The translations under genes and the position numbers were made by a program. From Candidatus Poseidoniales archaeon (GTDB lineage: Archaea; Thermoplasmatota; Poseidoniia; Poseidoniales; Thalassarchaeaceae), in assembly GCA_012964335.1 (NCBI GenBank), contig DTUF01000013.1:1-50522 (forward strand): DNA of 50,522 nucleotides, written 5' to 3'. Under the pieces are notes generated by a model. The model saw only the letters and a program-made list of their open reading frames with translations, was not told the origin of the DNA and ran no database searches. Shown here piece after piece: positions 1 through 7,902 of this stretch. The stretch's first letter is position 1, and every line of letters starts with the position of its first letter.

Positions 1-27
1 TTGTTGGACTTTACAACGTCTGGTAAG

Positions 28-480
28 TCAGATATCATCGTCAAAGACTTCAACCTCAGCCCATCGCTTGACAAACTCAGTGAACTTTGAGATGAATCTT
101 GTTGCCCGCACTGTGTGATTATCCACCCAATGGTAGTTTCCACCCCGAGGTTTGTTGTACAGAACTCCGTGGTATTTGAATCCGTTTTTGTCTAGCCACG
201 CCTCACTAACTTCCGCGTGCTCATCAGTCCGGCTAGTGAAGAAAGTGATGATGTGTCCCTCATCAAACCATCCGTTGATGACCTCAACTACTCCCTCAAA
301 GACCTCAGCGTCAGCCATTCTCTCAGCCTCTTCGTTTGGTATATCTTCACAAACAGTCCCATCAATGTCAATGAGATAATTCTTACAGTCTTCTGGAAGG
401 CTTGGGCTCATTGCCTTTCCCCGTGCGTCAATTTGGTCAACGAGGTCTGCCATGTCCGGGCCGCATCGCGGGCACTTCAT
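28..480 (-). CDS. HAD-superfamily phosphatase, small
   Basis: A 150-residue HAD-fold hydrolase, probably a phosphomonoesterase acting on a small soluble substrate. The signature DIDGT (residues 38-42) supplies the Asp nucleophile D38 and the acid/base D40. Residues TSR (82-84) fit motif II, K110 fits motif III, and WVDNH with D120 supplies the metal-binding acid. There is no room for a large cap domain. The N-terminus begins CPRC, half of a zinc ribbon with no partner pair, so it is probably not a zinc site. The gene overlaps the upstream methyltransferase by ATGA (477-480), so the two are translationally coupled as the last genes of a three-gene minus-strand operon with the MFS exporter. The substrate cannot be read from sequence. 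The family is secure and the specific role unknown. Confidence 0.8.
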   Translation of the reverse strand: MKCPRCGPDMADLVDQIDARGKAMSPSLPEDCKNYLIDIDGTVCEDIPNEEAERMADAEVFEGVVEVINGWFDEGHIITFFTSRTDEHAEVSEAWLDKNGFKYHGVLYNKPRGGNYHWVDNHTVRATRFISKFTEFVKRWAEVEVFDDDI

Positions 481-1130
481 GAATCCAACGCATGTTGACC
501 TAGCATTGCGAGGGTACCTGAGAAATTATCTGTGGCTGCGGCTTGCCAAATTTTTATATTCCGAAATCCAGCCTTTTCCATCAAGGTTTTCCATTCATCA
601 ATACTCATTGTAGTCATGTGGACATTGAGTGTGTTTGGCCAATCTAGGCTAGCCTCATGTTCGAGATAATGGTCGACTCCAGCAACTAACCAACCGCCAT
701 CTTCAAGCCATTCATCATGGATTTTCGTGAGCATTTCTTGGGGGTTTTTCAGGTAGTAAAGGAATTCCATAGTGTGCACCAAATCAAACCGGTTTTCGGG
801 GGTCCATTCGGGTAATTTTTCCTCATGGTATGTGCCACTCGGGTCAATTGCTCGGGCGTTGGCGATCATCTCACTCGCTCCATCCACCCCCTCTACTCGT
901 CTAGCTCCTAAGGTTGCGAGTTTACGGACTACCCAGCCGTTTCCACAGCCGATGTCAATCGCTGAAAATGGCTGTGGAAGGTGTGGTATTGCTGATTCTA
1001 GCATTTCTGAAACTGAGGCGGAATGGCCTTTTTCCATTCCGATGTCACGACCTTGTTCAGCCCATTCAGAAAAAACATCAGTTGCTAGTCGAGTAGAATC
1101 CATAAATTTCAACTCAATTTTGTGTTGCAT
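477..1130 (-). CDS. Class I SAM-dependent methyltransferase
   Basis: A 217-residue Rossmann-fold methyltransferase of the Methyltransf_11/UbiE-like type. Motif I reads AIDIGCGNG, followed by the acidic residue of motif II in VEGVDGASEMI. Motif IV is replaced by the stretch around DLVHTMEFLYY, typical of small-molecule methyltransferases with no catalytic base to identify. The start at 1130 overlaps the 3' end of the MFS gene by 17 bases; a second ATG at 1103 would leave a 10-base gap and lose nine poorly conserved residues. It lies between an exporter and a HAD phosphatase, so the three may modify and export one small metabolite (inference). The methyl acceptor is unknown. Confidence 0.82.
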   Translation of the reverse strand: MQHKIELKFMDSTRLATDVFSEWAEQGRDIGMEKGHSASVSEMLESAIPHLPQPFSAIDIGCGNGWVVRKLATLGARRVEGVDGASEMIANARAIDPSGTYHEEKLPEWTPENRFDLVHTMEFLYYLKNPQEMLTKIHDEWLEDGGWLVAGVDHYLEHEASLDWPNTLNVHMTTMSIDEWKTLMEKAGFRNIKIWQAAATDNFSGTLAMLGQHALDS

Positions 1131-2391
1131 TTTCTTCTCTTTTCATAGCGAGGTATTTTTTCTCGCCTGGTGCAATCAGCATGACCCAGAATATTCCAGA
1201 AAGTAGTTGGCCAACTGCAAAAATTTGCACTAATTCCCTAAGCCCGATGTCTGTATACTCAAGAATCAGGCTCGCTGCTAAAGTTGAAATTCCATTTACC
1301 ATTGTTAGTAATAAGAAATCGGTGGAAAACATTCTCCCGCGCCACTCATCTTCACTCCTCTCTTGCAGAAGGACGGTTGAGATGACCCAATTCGCCCCAC
1401 TTGCGGCGTGAGAAAAGACCACGAAAAGGGCTACCCACCATCCCCAACTAAGCCATCCCATTGCGATGTATCCAATACCACAAACTGATACCAATCGACC
1501 GATTAATAGTGACCAGTTTTCTCGGTTTGTGAAAGCATATCTTGCGAGGATTGGACCTAATCCAGTACCAACTCCTCTGGCTGCGAATAGAAGTCCTATT
1601 CCAGCAGCAACTTCTCCCAATCCGATGTCTGCACCGACTAAAATTAACATGTAGACTAGGCCACCGCCAAACAATCCCCAAGCGGCTTTAGCGGTGATAA
1701 TCCGATAGATTTTTGGCGTTCCAATGATGATTTGAAAACCTTCTTTCACTTGTGACAGACTTGAAGCAATGAAATTACCTTCTGGCGCTTTGATTTTTTG
1801 TTGTGGGATATTTATGCTTGCAATGATTAAACCTGCTACAATGAAAGCAATTGAGTTGATTATGAAGGCGATTTGAACACCCTGACTAGCGACCACCGCA
1901 CCTCCAACAGCGGAACCAATTGCTAATGATGCAGACCAAGTTGCTGAATTCAATGCATTTGCAGTCAACAATTCATTGGGCTTAGTGATATTTGGCATCG
2001 TGGCATTTTCGGCCGGCAAATAAATTGCATGAAACAGCATCAATAATGCTGATAAGAAATATACCAACCAAACATCAGCCTTTGAATCAATCAGTAAAAA
2101 TCCAGCAACCGTCAGAGCAGAGGCAAAATTTGCACCAACCATCAGCCATTTACGACTGAACCTGTCAGCGAGCATGCCTGTGAATATTTGTGGCAAAGCT
2201 AGAGAGAACATTCGCAGAACGAACAGTAGACCAAGAGCTAACTCAGAACCGGTAAGTTGGTCAATTAGAACAAAAAGTGCGACCGTATTGAACCATTCAC
2301 CAAGCATGGAAATACTATTCCCAACCCAGTATTTTCTGAACGTCGAATTGACTCGTAGGAGTTCAATAAAACCGACCTCCTGTTCCTGCAT
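1114..2391 (-). CDS. MFS transporter, probable exporter
   Basis: A 425-residue Major Facilitator Superfamily protein with about 12 hydrophobic segments and an MFS motif A in the loop after TM2 (GMLADRFSRKW). Length and motif fit the MFS_3/EntS-like group of drug or siderophore exporters. The start codon has a good purine-rich ribosome site (AGGAG) six bases upstream. It is the first gene of the minus-strand operon with the methyltransferase and the HAD phosphatase and is divergent from orn across an 80-base gap. The substrate is unknown; export rather than uptake is inferred from the subfamily. Confidence 0.85.
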   Translation of the reverse strand: MQEQEVGFIELLRVNSTFRKYWVGNSISMLGEWFNTVALFVLIDQLTGSELALGLLFVLRMFSLALPQIFTGMLADRFSRKWLMVGANFASALTVAGFLLIDSKADVWLVYFLSALLMLFHAIYLPAENATMPNITKPNELLTANALNSATWSASLAIGSAVGGAVVASQGVQIAFIINSIAFIVAGLIIASINIPQQKIKAPEGNFIASSLSQVKEGFQIIIGTPKIYRIITAKAAWGLFGGGLVYMLILVGADIGLGEVAAGIGLLFAARGVGTGLGPILARYAFTNRENWSLLIGRLVSVCGIGYIAMGWLSWGWWVALFVVFSHAASGANWVISTVLLQERSEDEWRGRMFSTDFLLLTMVNGISTLAASLILEYTDIGLRELVQIFAVGQLLSGIFWVMLIAPGEKKYLAMKREENATQN

Positions 2392-2401
2392 GCCGTCTCC
2401 T

Positions 2402-2450
2402 GAAGCCTCTCACCTAACAACATGGCCCCAATCAGTCAGGCGAAGCCTCT
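2402..2450. repeat. Nine-base direct repeat between divergent promoters
   Basis: GAAGCCTCT occurs at 2402-2410 and again at 2442-2450, exactly 40 bases apart, in the short divergent region between the MFS gene and orn. It could be a pair of regulator sites. A nine-base repeat in one intergenic region is weak evidence. Confidence 0.3.
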
Positions 2451-2468
2451 TCAACAAGCAACTACGCC

Positions 2469-2482
2469 GTCATGCGAATGAC
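2469..2482. promoter_or_regulatory. Small inverted repeat over the orn start
   Basis: GTCAT-GCGA-ATGAC is a five-base-pair inverted repeat with a four-base loop. It contains both candidate ATG codons of orn (2472 and 2478). It is weaker than the start-codon palindromes at 18148, 38275 and 43212 but has the same placement. Confidence 0.35.
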
Positions 2483-3014
2483 AGGCGACAACTTGGTGTG
2501 GATTGACTGCGAATTTACGGGATTAGATCCTGCTGAAAACCGCATTATTGAGATAGCAACAATCATCACAGATAGTGAATTGAACATCATCGCAGAGGGC
2601 CCATGCTTGGCGATTCACCAACCTGCAGACTTGCTAGCAGGAATGGACGAGTGGAACACAACTCACCACACCGCAAGTGGACTGGTAGAGAAAGTTCTAG
2701 CGAGCGAAATTGATGATGCCGAGGCAGAACGGCTGACCCTAGAGTTTGTTCGCCAACACACCAATTCTAAGTCCTCACCGCTTTGTGGAAACACAATTTC
2801 TCAAGACCGGAGATTTCTGAGGCGCTACATGCCAGAGTTACATGCTCATTTTCATTATCGTAGCATAGATGTATCAACAGTCAAGGAGTTAGCAAAAAGA
2901 TGGAATCCAGATATTCCTTCAATGGAAAAAACAGGAGGCCACCGTGCTCTTGATGACATCCGTGAGTCAGTAGCAGAACTTGCATATTACCGAGAAAGAA
3001 TTTTCAAATCGTGA
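2472..3014 (+). CDS. orn: Oligoribonuclease, DEDDh 3'-5' exonuclease
   Basis: A 180-residue oligoribonuclease that degrades 2-5 nucleotide RNA fragments to mononucleotides in the cytosol. The DEDDh set is complete: D12 and E14 in [12 protein letters not shown]112 in [10 protein letters not shown], and H157 and D162 in [10 protein letters not shown]. Length and almost every motif, including [16 protein letters not shown] and [12 protein letters not shown], match the proteobacterial Orn (about 181 residues) very closely from memory. Most archaea lack this enzyme, so transfer from bacteria is likely. The start may be ATG 2472 or ATG 2478; the second gives an N-terminus more like bacterial Orn. 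It is transcribed alone. Confidence 0.95.
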   Translation: MRMTGDNLVWIDCEFTGLDPAENRIIEIATIITDSELNIIAEGPCLAIHQPADLLAGMDEWNTTHHTASGLVEKVLASEIDDAEAERLTLEFVRQHTNSKSSPLCGNTISQDRRFLRRYMPELHAHFHYRSIDVSTVKELAKRWNPDIPSMEKTGGHRALDDIRESVAELAYYRERIFKS

Positions 3015-3027
3015 AGATTTCATCAAA

Positions 3028-3819
3028 TCAAGTTGATGACTGGAAATTTTCCCAACCGTAGGGGTATCCTTCTTCATCAACAAAGACGACATTTACTGCA
3101 GTGCCGGACCTATGAAATGAAATCAATTCTAATCCGTGAATACTGTGGCCTGTTGGGGCAACGCCCAAAACAGGCTTCTCAGTAGAATTTCTCCATCTAC
3201 CCCAACCGCGTTTTTGGCGCACAGGAGCGACCTCTTCAGGTTGCAACTTTCTGCGCACACCATCAGTATCATCATACCAGCCAAATGGTCCTGATGGAGA
3301 GAATTCTATTCCCAATATCATGTCAACACCAAGTGTATATTGAGCCGCGTCTGCATCTTGTTTTGAAGGCACAGCTACCGCGTTGGGATGGGTATGCAAC
3401 CAATGTACAAATCGGCCACCTCGTGGCCCGCGGCTTTCTGAAAAAATACCGTCCGTCCATTCTTCAGGTACGTGATGTACGGAAAAGGAATCTCCGCGAT
3501 TTACTATTGTTGCCTCCCCTAAGATGTAACCTTCCCCAGCAAATAACCCATCTTCATGGTCATCTCCCTCAAACATGTCATCAACTTCTTGATGATGAGG
3601 GCGGTCATTATCAGCATCTAACCCAATTAATATTTCATCAGGCAGGGACTCTAAGGTCCAATGGAGGATTTGTTCAAGTGTTTGACCAGGCATCATAACT
3701 AGGCCACGATATCCCTCTTTATTGGCGAGTGAATCGGCATTGTAGGCTGACATTGCTTGGGCCAGCCAACCGTCTACCATGCACACGCTCCGGCGGTGAA
3801 TCCTTAACAGGATTGGCAC
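3028..3819 (-). CDS. JAMM/MPN+ metalloprotease-like protein
   Basis: A 263-residue protein with a complete JAMM zinc motif: H142-T-H144-P, then six residues, S152, two residues, D155, and a likely catalytic Glu at E62 in LPDEILIG. In archaea JAMM proteins such as HvJAMM1 cleave SAMP (ubiquitin-like) conjugates; in eukaryotes they are Rpn11/CSN5-type deubiquitinases. A 35-residue acidic insertion (about 75-95, HHQEVDD to GDDHEDG) lies between the Glu and the HxH motif and is not typical of the minimal enzyme. The C-terminal third is unassigned. The start is 24 bases from the divergent gene at 3844; internal starts exist but the first residues look like the first strand of the domain. Protease activity is inferred, and the substrate could be a SAMP or a sulphur-carrier protein. 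Confidence 0.8.
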   Translation of the reverse strand: MPILLRIHRRSVCMVDGWLAQAMSAYNADSLANKEGYRGLVMMPGQTLEQILHWTLESLPDEILIGLDADNDRPHHQEVDDMFEGDDHEDGLFAGEGYILGEATIVNRGDSFSVHHVPEEWTDGIFSESRGPRGGRFVHWLHTHPNAVAVPSKQDADAAQYTLGVDMILGIEFSPSGPFGWYDDTDGVRRKLQPEEVAPVRQKRGWGRWRNSTEKPVLGVAPTGHSIHGLELISFHRSGTAVNVVFVDEEGYPYGWENFQSST

Positions 3820-3843
3820 TCCATCAGTGTCGTAGGCGAGATA

Positions 3844-4542
3844 ATGGCTGGCAAGAAGAAGGGGTTAGGCGGCTTTCTCGGTGGCTTGGCAGGTACGCCA
3901 TATGACCGTTTAGTTCGTCATATTGAGAAAACGGTTGCTAATACTAAGAAGGATACCTTGGGTAAAGAGTTGAACAAGATTGTGAAGATTGTTAGACGAG
4001 AGTATGACCAAGAGAATCTAGACGAAGAGGAACATGACCTATTGGTTGAAGATATTGAGACCTCTCACCCCGATGGCAGAACATTTCCAAAATTATTGGC
4101 TGATTCTGACGAATTCTATGATGAAGGAAATATGCCAGATGCACCCGAATTAGAATTGGGTGGACCAGTGAACCTTGATGAGTTGATGCGTGCTCCAAGT
4201 GATTCTTCCCAAGGTTCTTGGGGTTCTGATGAGTATGATGAATACAAACGTGAGAAGGCCGAAGAGTTCTACAAAGATAGTGATGAAGCAATTGCTTCTG
4301 GGGACCACGGCCAATTGCAATCACAAGACCCAGTAGCAGGCCGTGTTTTCCACAATGTTGAGGATACCGCCTCAGAAGTCAAGAAAGATATTCTTCGGGA
4401 ACAGGGTGTTGATGTTGGTTCTGAAGAAGAAGAAGATGAAGATTACTATGTTGATGATGATAAAGTCGAATGGTGGCGGGATGATGATGGGGCTTGGTGG
4501 TTCAGAGAACCAGGCAAAGAAGATTGGTATCTCGGTGAATAA
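3844..4542 (+). CDS. Acidic soluble protein with WW-like aromatic tail
   Basis: A 232-residue protein I do not recognise. The first 20 residues are Lys/Gly-rich (MAGKKKGLGGFLGGLAGTP), and residues 20-75 look helical and charged. The middle (75-185) is low-complexity and acidic (many Asp, Glu, Ser), probably disordered. Residues about 200-232 form an aromatic tail with WWRDDDGAWWF and EDWYLGE. There is no signal peptide or membrane segment, so it is expected to be cytosolic. A similar tail ends two membrane-anchored surface proteins in this window (ends at 13935 and 41977). It is divergent from the JAMM protease with a 24-base gap, so the two may share a promoter region and perhaps a pathway (inference). 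Confidence 0.75.
   Translation: MAGKKKGLGGFLGGLAGTPYDRLVRHIEKTVANTKKDTLGKELNKIVKIVRREYDQENLDEEEHDLLVEDIETSHPDGRTFPKLLADSDEFYDEGNMPDAPELELGGPVNLDELMRAPSDSSQGSWGSDEYDEYKREKAEEFYKDSDEAIASGDHGQLQSQDPVAGRVFHNVEDTASEVKKDILREQGVDVGSEEEEDEDYYVDDDKVEWWRDDDGAWWFREPGKEDWYLGE
4441..4539 (+). other. WW-like aromatic tail motif, soluble copy
   Basis: The last 33 codons encode an acidic, Trp/Tyr-rich segment following the pattern W-W-x-D-x-x-G-x-W-W-x-x, then W-Y. It resembles WW, OCRE or DUF2510-type short aromatic folds in spacing, but I cannot assign it to one. Compare 13846-13935 and 41864-41977. Confidence 0.55.
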
Positions 4543-4547
4543 TAAAT

Positions 4548-4913
4548 TCATTCATCATTATTTTTTGGCCAAATATTGAGATTTGCAAGGTCAAATTTCA
4601 ATATTGCATGGTCTGCGCCATCATTGAGCATCGCTCGGTTTGCAAATCCTGCAGAACTAATACCTATGATTTGGTCAGGCCGGCTCAATTCCTCTGCACC
4701 GACAGCATCATTTATCATTCTAAGAACTTCTAATCCTTTGAATGGTGGCATGAATTGGTCTAGAAGTAGAATATCAGGTGAAAAGTCATTGATGACTGTA
4801 ACAGCATCTTTAGAATTCCATTTCTGTTCAATCGTGATTTGGCTAGTATCAACATTACCCGCTCTTAGCAATGCCTCAATATCGTAGGAATCTTCGAATG
4901 CTAGAACTCGCAT
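4548..4913 (-). CDS. Stand-alone response-regulator receiver domain
   Basis: A 121-residue CheY-like receiver with no output domain. The acidic pair is E7/D8, the phospho-acceptor D52 lies in DILLLDQFMPP, the switch Ser is S86 or S87 (GISSAG), and the conserved Lys is K106 (ILKFD). All key sites are present, so it should be phosphorylatable. ATG 4913 is preferred over TTG 4916. It is divergent from the DUF3754 gene, its stop lies five bases from the end of the acidic-protein gene, and no histidine kinase lies in the window. The partner kinase and target are unknown. With only a receiver it may act as a phosphate sink or by protein contact. Confidence 0.85.
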   Translation of the reverse strand: MRVLAFEDSYDIEALLRAGNVDTSQITIEQKWNSKDAVTVINDFSPDILLLDQFMPPFKGLEVLRMINDAVGAEELSRPDQIIGISSAGFANRAMLNDGADHAILKFDLANLNIWPKNNDE

Positions 4914-5005
4914 CAAACTATACCACTGATTTTTGTTTTCTAGTCTTGTATTTCATTCCTCTCTCTCAAACAGAATTTGCCCGGTTAATTCAAAGGCTAG
5001 TCCGG

Positions 5006-6256
5006 ATGTTGGGAAAACCGTTCTACATGGTTAATGGAGTGCCGAGCCAGCATTTTATTCCGATTAGTCGCGGAGAAATAAAGCGCCTAATATTGGCTGA
5101 AGCAGGTGAAAATTGCGATGCCCTAACAAAAATTTCAGATTTATTGGAAGCCCTTTGGCACCATCGCATGCATTCTACTCAAGAATCTCTAAAACAAATA
5201 TACTCTGAATTTGATCCGGATTCAACGGATGAAATCCCTGAAACTTTTGACTCAACAGATTTCGTGAATCATTTCAGCAAAGCCTTAACTGATGGTAACT
5301 GGCTAGAAATTACAGATGAAGAAATGCAAATAGCATTGGATGGTGAAGACATATTTCCGATAAGCCTAGATGTTCGGTTTGACGAGTTCAAACTCTTACA
5401 AACTTTCAAGCTTGGTGAAAAAACGGTCAAAAGTGTTCGTGACCCTTCGCTGTTCGCTAAACTCATCCTGAGAAAGGGACCCACAGAGGTTGATGTGGAG
5501 GTGTATGAGCGTATTATCCAAGTCATGCAGTTTCATGAACGAGCGTGGTTTGAGAACAACAAAACCTTGGGAAATTACCCTGGGACCGAGGCAAAAGGCT
5601 TGCACTTGAGACTATTCAAAACTATTCCAAAACTTGATTTGGAGGTCATTTTCCCAAATACATCACCTAACATGAGACGTATTGACCAAATGAAAATATT
5701 GGCTCCATTGATAGGTGGGCTAGCGACTCTTGGCATGAAATTCGGACCTCTTCTTCTTGGCTATGGCTCGGGGGAGACTTCTCTTGCACTTATCGGTGGT
5801 ATCCTTTCGGCATTGGCAACTTATATTCTCAAGTCTTGGACTAAATACATGAAGACCAAAGAGGCATATCTTTCACAAGTTTCCAAAGACTTGTACTTCA
5901 AAGGTCAAGCAAATAATCAGGCTGTCATCAATATGGTGATTGATTTTTCAGAGGAACAAGAGGTGAAGGAAGCATTGCTTGCTTACTCATTTTTGTTGTT
6001 AGATAGTGAACAGCAACACACAATGAATTCCCTTGATGAACGAATTGAAAAATGGTTAGCTAAACATGGTGCAGATGTTGATTTTGAGGTTGATGATGCA
6101 CTAAATAAATTGCTTGAACTAGGGTTATTGAACCGTGAGGGGAATGAGAGTGATAGTGAAAATTCATTGGCTCCCGAGGAGCGAATTACTATCCTAGAGC
6201 CAGTTGCAACATTGGCACGTTTGGATGAAATATGGGATGGGATATACAACTATTAA
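5006..6256 (+). CDS. DUF3754 (TMEM143-like) membrane protein
   Basis: A 416-residue protein. The C-terminal half carries the DUF3754 pattern: two hydrophobic segments (about residues 230-280, ILAPLIGGLATLGM to SALATYILKSW), then SKDLYFKGQANNQAVI and EEQEVKEALLAYSFLL. That last segment is the family's most conserved part. The N-terminal half (HFIPISRGEIKRLIL onward) is also typical. The family includes mitochondrial TMEM143 and many bacterial and cyanobacterial proteins; its biochemical role is not known. The open frame extends upstream to 4871, but that part runs through the divergent receiver gene. ATG 5006 or ATG 5027 is therefore the better start. Confidence 0.78.
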   Translation: MLGKPFYMVNGVPSQHFIPISRGEIKRLILAEAGENCDALTKISDLLEALWHHRMHSTQESLKQIYSEFDPDSTDEIPETFDSTDFVNHFSKALTDGNWLEITDEEMQIALDGEDIFPISLDVRFDEFKLLQTFKLGEKTVKSVRDPSLFAKLILRKGPTEVDVEVYERIIQVMQFHERAWFENNKTLGNYPGTEAKGLHLRLFKTIPKLDLEVIFPNTSPNMRRIDQMKILAPLIGGLATLGMKFGPLLLGYGSGETSLALIGGILSALATYILKSWTKYMKTKEAYLSQVSKDLYFKGQANNQAVINMVIDFSEEQEVKEALLAYSFLLLDSEQQHTMNSLDERIEKWLAKHGADVDFEVDDALNKLLELGLLNREGNESDSENSLAPEERITILEPVATLARLDEIWDGIYNY

Positions 6257-6272
6257 AGTGTATAATAGTGAT

Positions 6273-6818
6273 TCAAAGGGTTCCACCAGCAGATTCCCAA
6301 CTCGAGGTAATTACTTCACTATCAGAAAGCCCACCCTTGTGAATGTTCACGATTCCTCCTTCTGAGTTGACGAAGACAATCGATGGCCTAGAACTGATTT
6401 TTACCTCTTCAGCTTGTTCAATTCCCTTGGCGAACGGGAAATCCAAAGTTTGGCCCAAATCATCACCATCGTCATCATATGAGTTTGATCTATCATGCCA
6501 TTCTGTAAGGCTGATTCCTTGAGGGTTATCAGCAGGATCTGTACTAAACACAATAATTGGAGGGCCATTCAAAGTTGAATTAAGTGCGTGCATTGTTGAA
6601 TGACAGGGTGAATCACACCATTCGGCAGAGAAAATTACGATGTACGGGGCCCCCTCATAGTTGCTGTTAGAATAGGTTAATCCGTCATCCGCAACAGTTG
6701 AAAATTCGGGAAACGGTTCTAGGTCTGATTCCCCCACATTATCCCCAAATAATCCACCAAACCATGCAATAGAAAGGAGGCAAATGGCAACTGCGCCAGC
6801 GACCAATTCTCTCTGCAT
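6273..6818 (-). CDS. Membrane-anchored thioredoxin-like protein, CxxxC
   Basis: A 181-residue protein with one N-terminal membrane segment (residues about 5-25) and an exported thioredoxin fold of the TlpA/ResA type. The active-site helix reads EWCDSPCHS: the cysteines C68 and C72 are separated by three residues, not the usual two. The cis-proline is P145 (SSRPSIVF). It is related to the lipoprotein at 19243, sharing the spacing, a PF.KG/PFLHG stretch and the FVN..G.IV strand, but that protein has a normal CTHC site. It probably acts on exported cysteines outside the membrane. CxxxC is known in SCO proteins, but the cis-Pro and missing SCO histidine context argue for thioredoxin. It is divergent from the TSP3 protein at 6907. 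Confidence 0.8.
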   Translation of the reverse strand: MQRELVAGAVAICLLSIAWFGGLFGDNVGESDLEPFPEFSTVADDGLTYSNSNYEGAPYIVIFSAEWCDSPCHSTMHALNSTLNGPPIIVFSTDPADNPQGISLTEWHDRSNSYDDDGDDLGQTLDFPFAKGIEQAEEVKISSRPSIVFVNSEGGIVNIHKGGLSDSEVITSSWESAGGTL

Positions 6819-6837
6819 ATTCTAGGGATAAAATGTG

Positions 6838-6848
6838 ACGTATATAAA
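6838..6848. promoter_or_regulatory. Shared bidirectional TATA element
   Basis: ACGTATATAAA lies between divergent genes. Read on the minus strand it gives TTTATATA centred about 27 bases before ATG 6818, which fits a leaderless transcript. Read on the plus strand it gives TATATAAA about 60 bases before ATG 6907, leaving a leader of roughly 35 bases. One near-symmetric box may serve both genes. Confidence 0.5.
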
Positions 6849-6906
6849 TGTCAACAATAAACGACTGTCCTTATTGATTCATAAGAAAGGGCGGATTCGA
6901 AAAATC

Positions 6907-7794
6907 ATGAATAGAGTTGCGGTATGGTTCTGCATTTTTCTTTCCTTCCTACTTTTCACATCACCAATTGTCAATGCTCAGGATGATTCAGACGGTGATG
7001 GTATCAATGATGAAGATGATGCATATCCAGACAATTCCGAAGCATGGTCTGATTCAGACGGAGATGGTTATGCCGATCAACCAGGTCTCAATATATCTGA
7101 TGATTGCCCTAATACAGCGGGGTTGTCATACCGTCATATGAATGGTTGCTACGATACGGATGGAGATGGAATTCCTGATACACTTGACGATGATATAGAT
7201 GGAGATGGCATTACCAATGATTTGGAGTTAGCCTCTTCTACAGCCCTTAAGAAGTACGATATATTCAACGCCGAAGATGTCCCTCCTGATTTTGATTGGG
7301 ACACGATTCCTGATGTACTTGATGATGATGATGACAACGATGGTTGGTCAGATCAAATCGAATTAGAACGGGGTTGTGATACCTTTGATGAAAGCATGAC
7401 TCCGTTTACAATGTATGGAGGTAATACCGGTTGGTTCTATGTTTCTGGCGCAGGTTTTGTCAGCGAATATCGTAGCGATGGTACTGAATTTTCACTATCT
7501 TGGTTACTTTCCGCCCTTAGTTCTGAATTAATTATTCCAATCGGGCTTGTTCCGATTTATTTTGGAATCTGGTATTATAGACGTCGAACATTCAATAGAT
7601 TTGATGAAGAACTCAAAGATATACAAAACTTAGAAAAATTAAGAGAAATTGAGTTTGAAGTTGGCGAGGCAATGCGAGGTAGGAAATTACAGGCTCATCA
7701 CGGTATAATCTTAAGAAATGTAATTGAAATCAAGGAGAATGAGCTTGATAATCGTTGGTTTGAGAAATATGAATCCGCTGACTCAGAGGAATGA
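6907..7794 (+). CDS. Exported TSP3-repeat protein, C-terminal anchor
   Basis: A 295-residue membrane-anchored exported protein. A signal peptide (residues 1-24, ending at VNAQ) is followed by calcium-type repeats DSDGDGINDEDD, DSDGDGYADQPG, DTDGDGIPDTLDDD and DWDTIPDVLDDDDDNDG. A membrane segment (about 225-242, LIIPIGLVPIYFGIWYY) ends in the basic stop-transfer YRRR, and a roughly 70-residue charged helical cytosolic tail follows. The open frame begins at a GTG 72 bases earlier, but ATG 6907 gives a proper signal peptide. Role: probably a cell-surface or periplasm-like structural protein. No enzymatic domain is seen. Confidence 0.82.
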   Translation: MNRVAVWFCIFLSFLLFTSPIVNAQDDSDGDGINDEDDAYPDNSEAWSDSDGDGYADQPGLNISDDCPNTAGLSYRHMNGCYDTDGDGIPDTLDDDIDGDGITNDLELASSTALKKYDIFNAEDVPPDFDWDTIPDVLDDDDDNDGWSDQIELERGCDTFDESMTPFTMYGGNTGWFYVSGAGFVSEYRSDGTEFSLSWLLSALSSELIIPIGLVPIYFGIWYYRRRTFNRFDEELKDIQNLEKLREIEFEVGEAMRGRKLQAHHGIILRNVIEIKENELDNRWFEKYESADSEE

Positions 7795-7845
7795 ATTACA
7801 CTTCTTCCCCAACTTCTGAATATATTGATTTGATTATTATTAAGG

Positions 7846-7858
7846 TATAATATCTAAT
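7846..7858 (+). promoter_or_regulatory. AT-rich putative promoter before exported gene
   Basis: TAAGGTATAATAT lies in an AT-rich stretch after the 6907 gene. At the usual archaeal distance transcription would begin near 7877-7881. ATG codons are found there (7877, 7881), but neither is in frame with the downstream gene. Confidence 0.4.
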
Positions 7859-7902
7859 TTTTTGAAAGGTAATTCAATGAATGGAGACCTTCTCCCCGTA
7901 TT

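Noticed and set aside
6273-6818. SCO-type copper chaperone reading of the CxxxC protein
   Set aside because: A thioredoxin cis-proline is present and the SCO histidine context is missing, so a thioredoxin-like call is safer.
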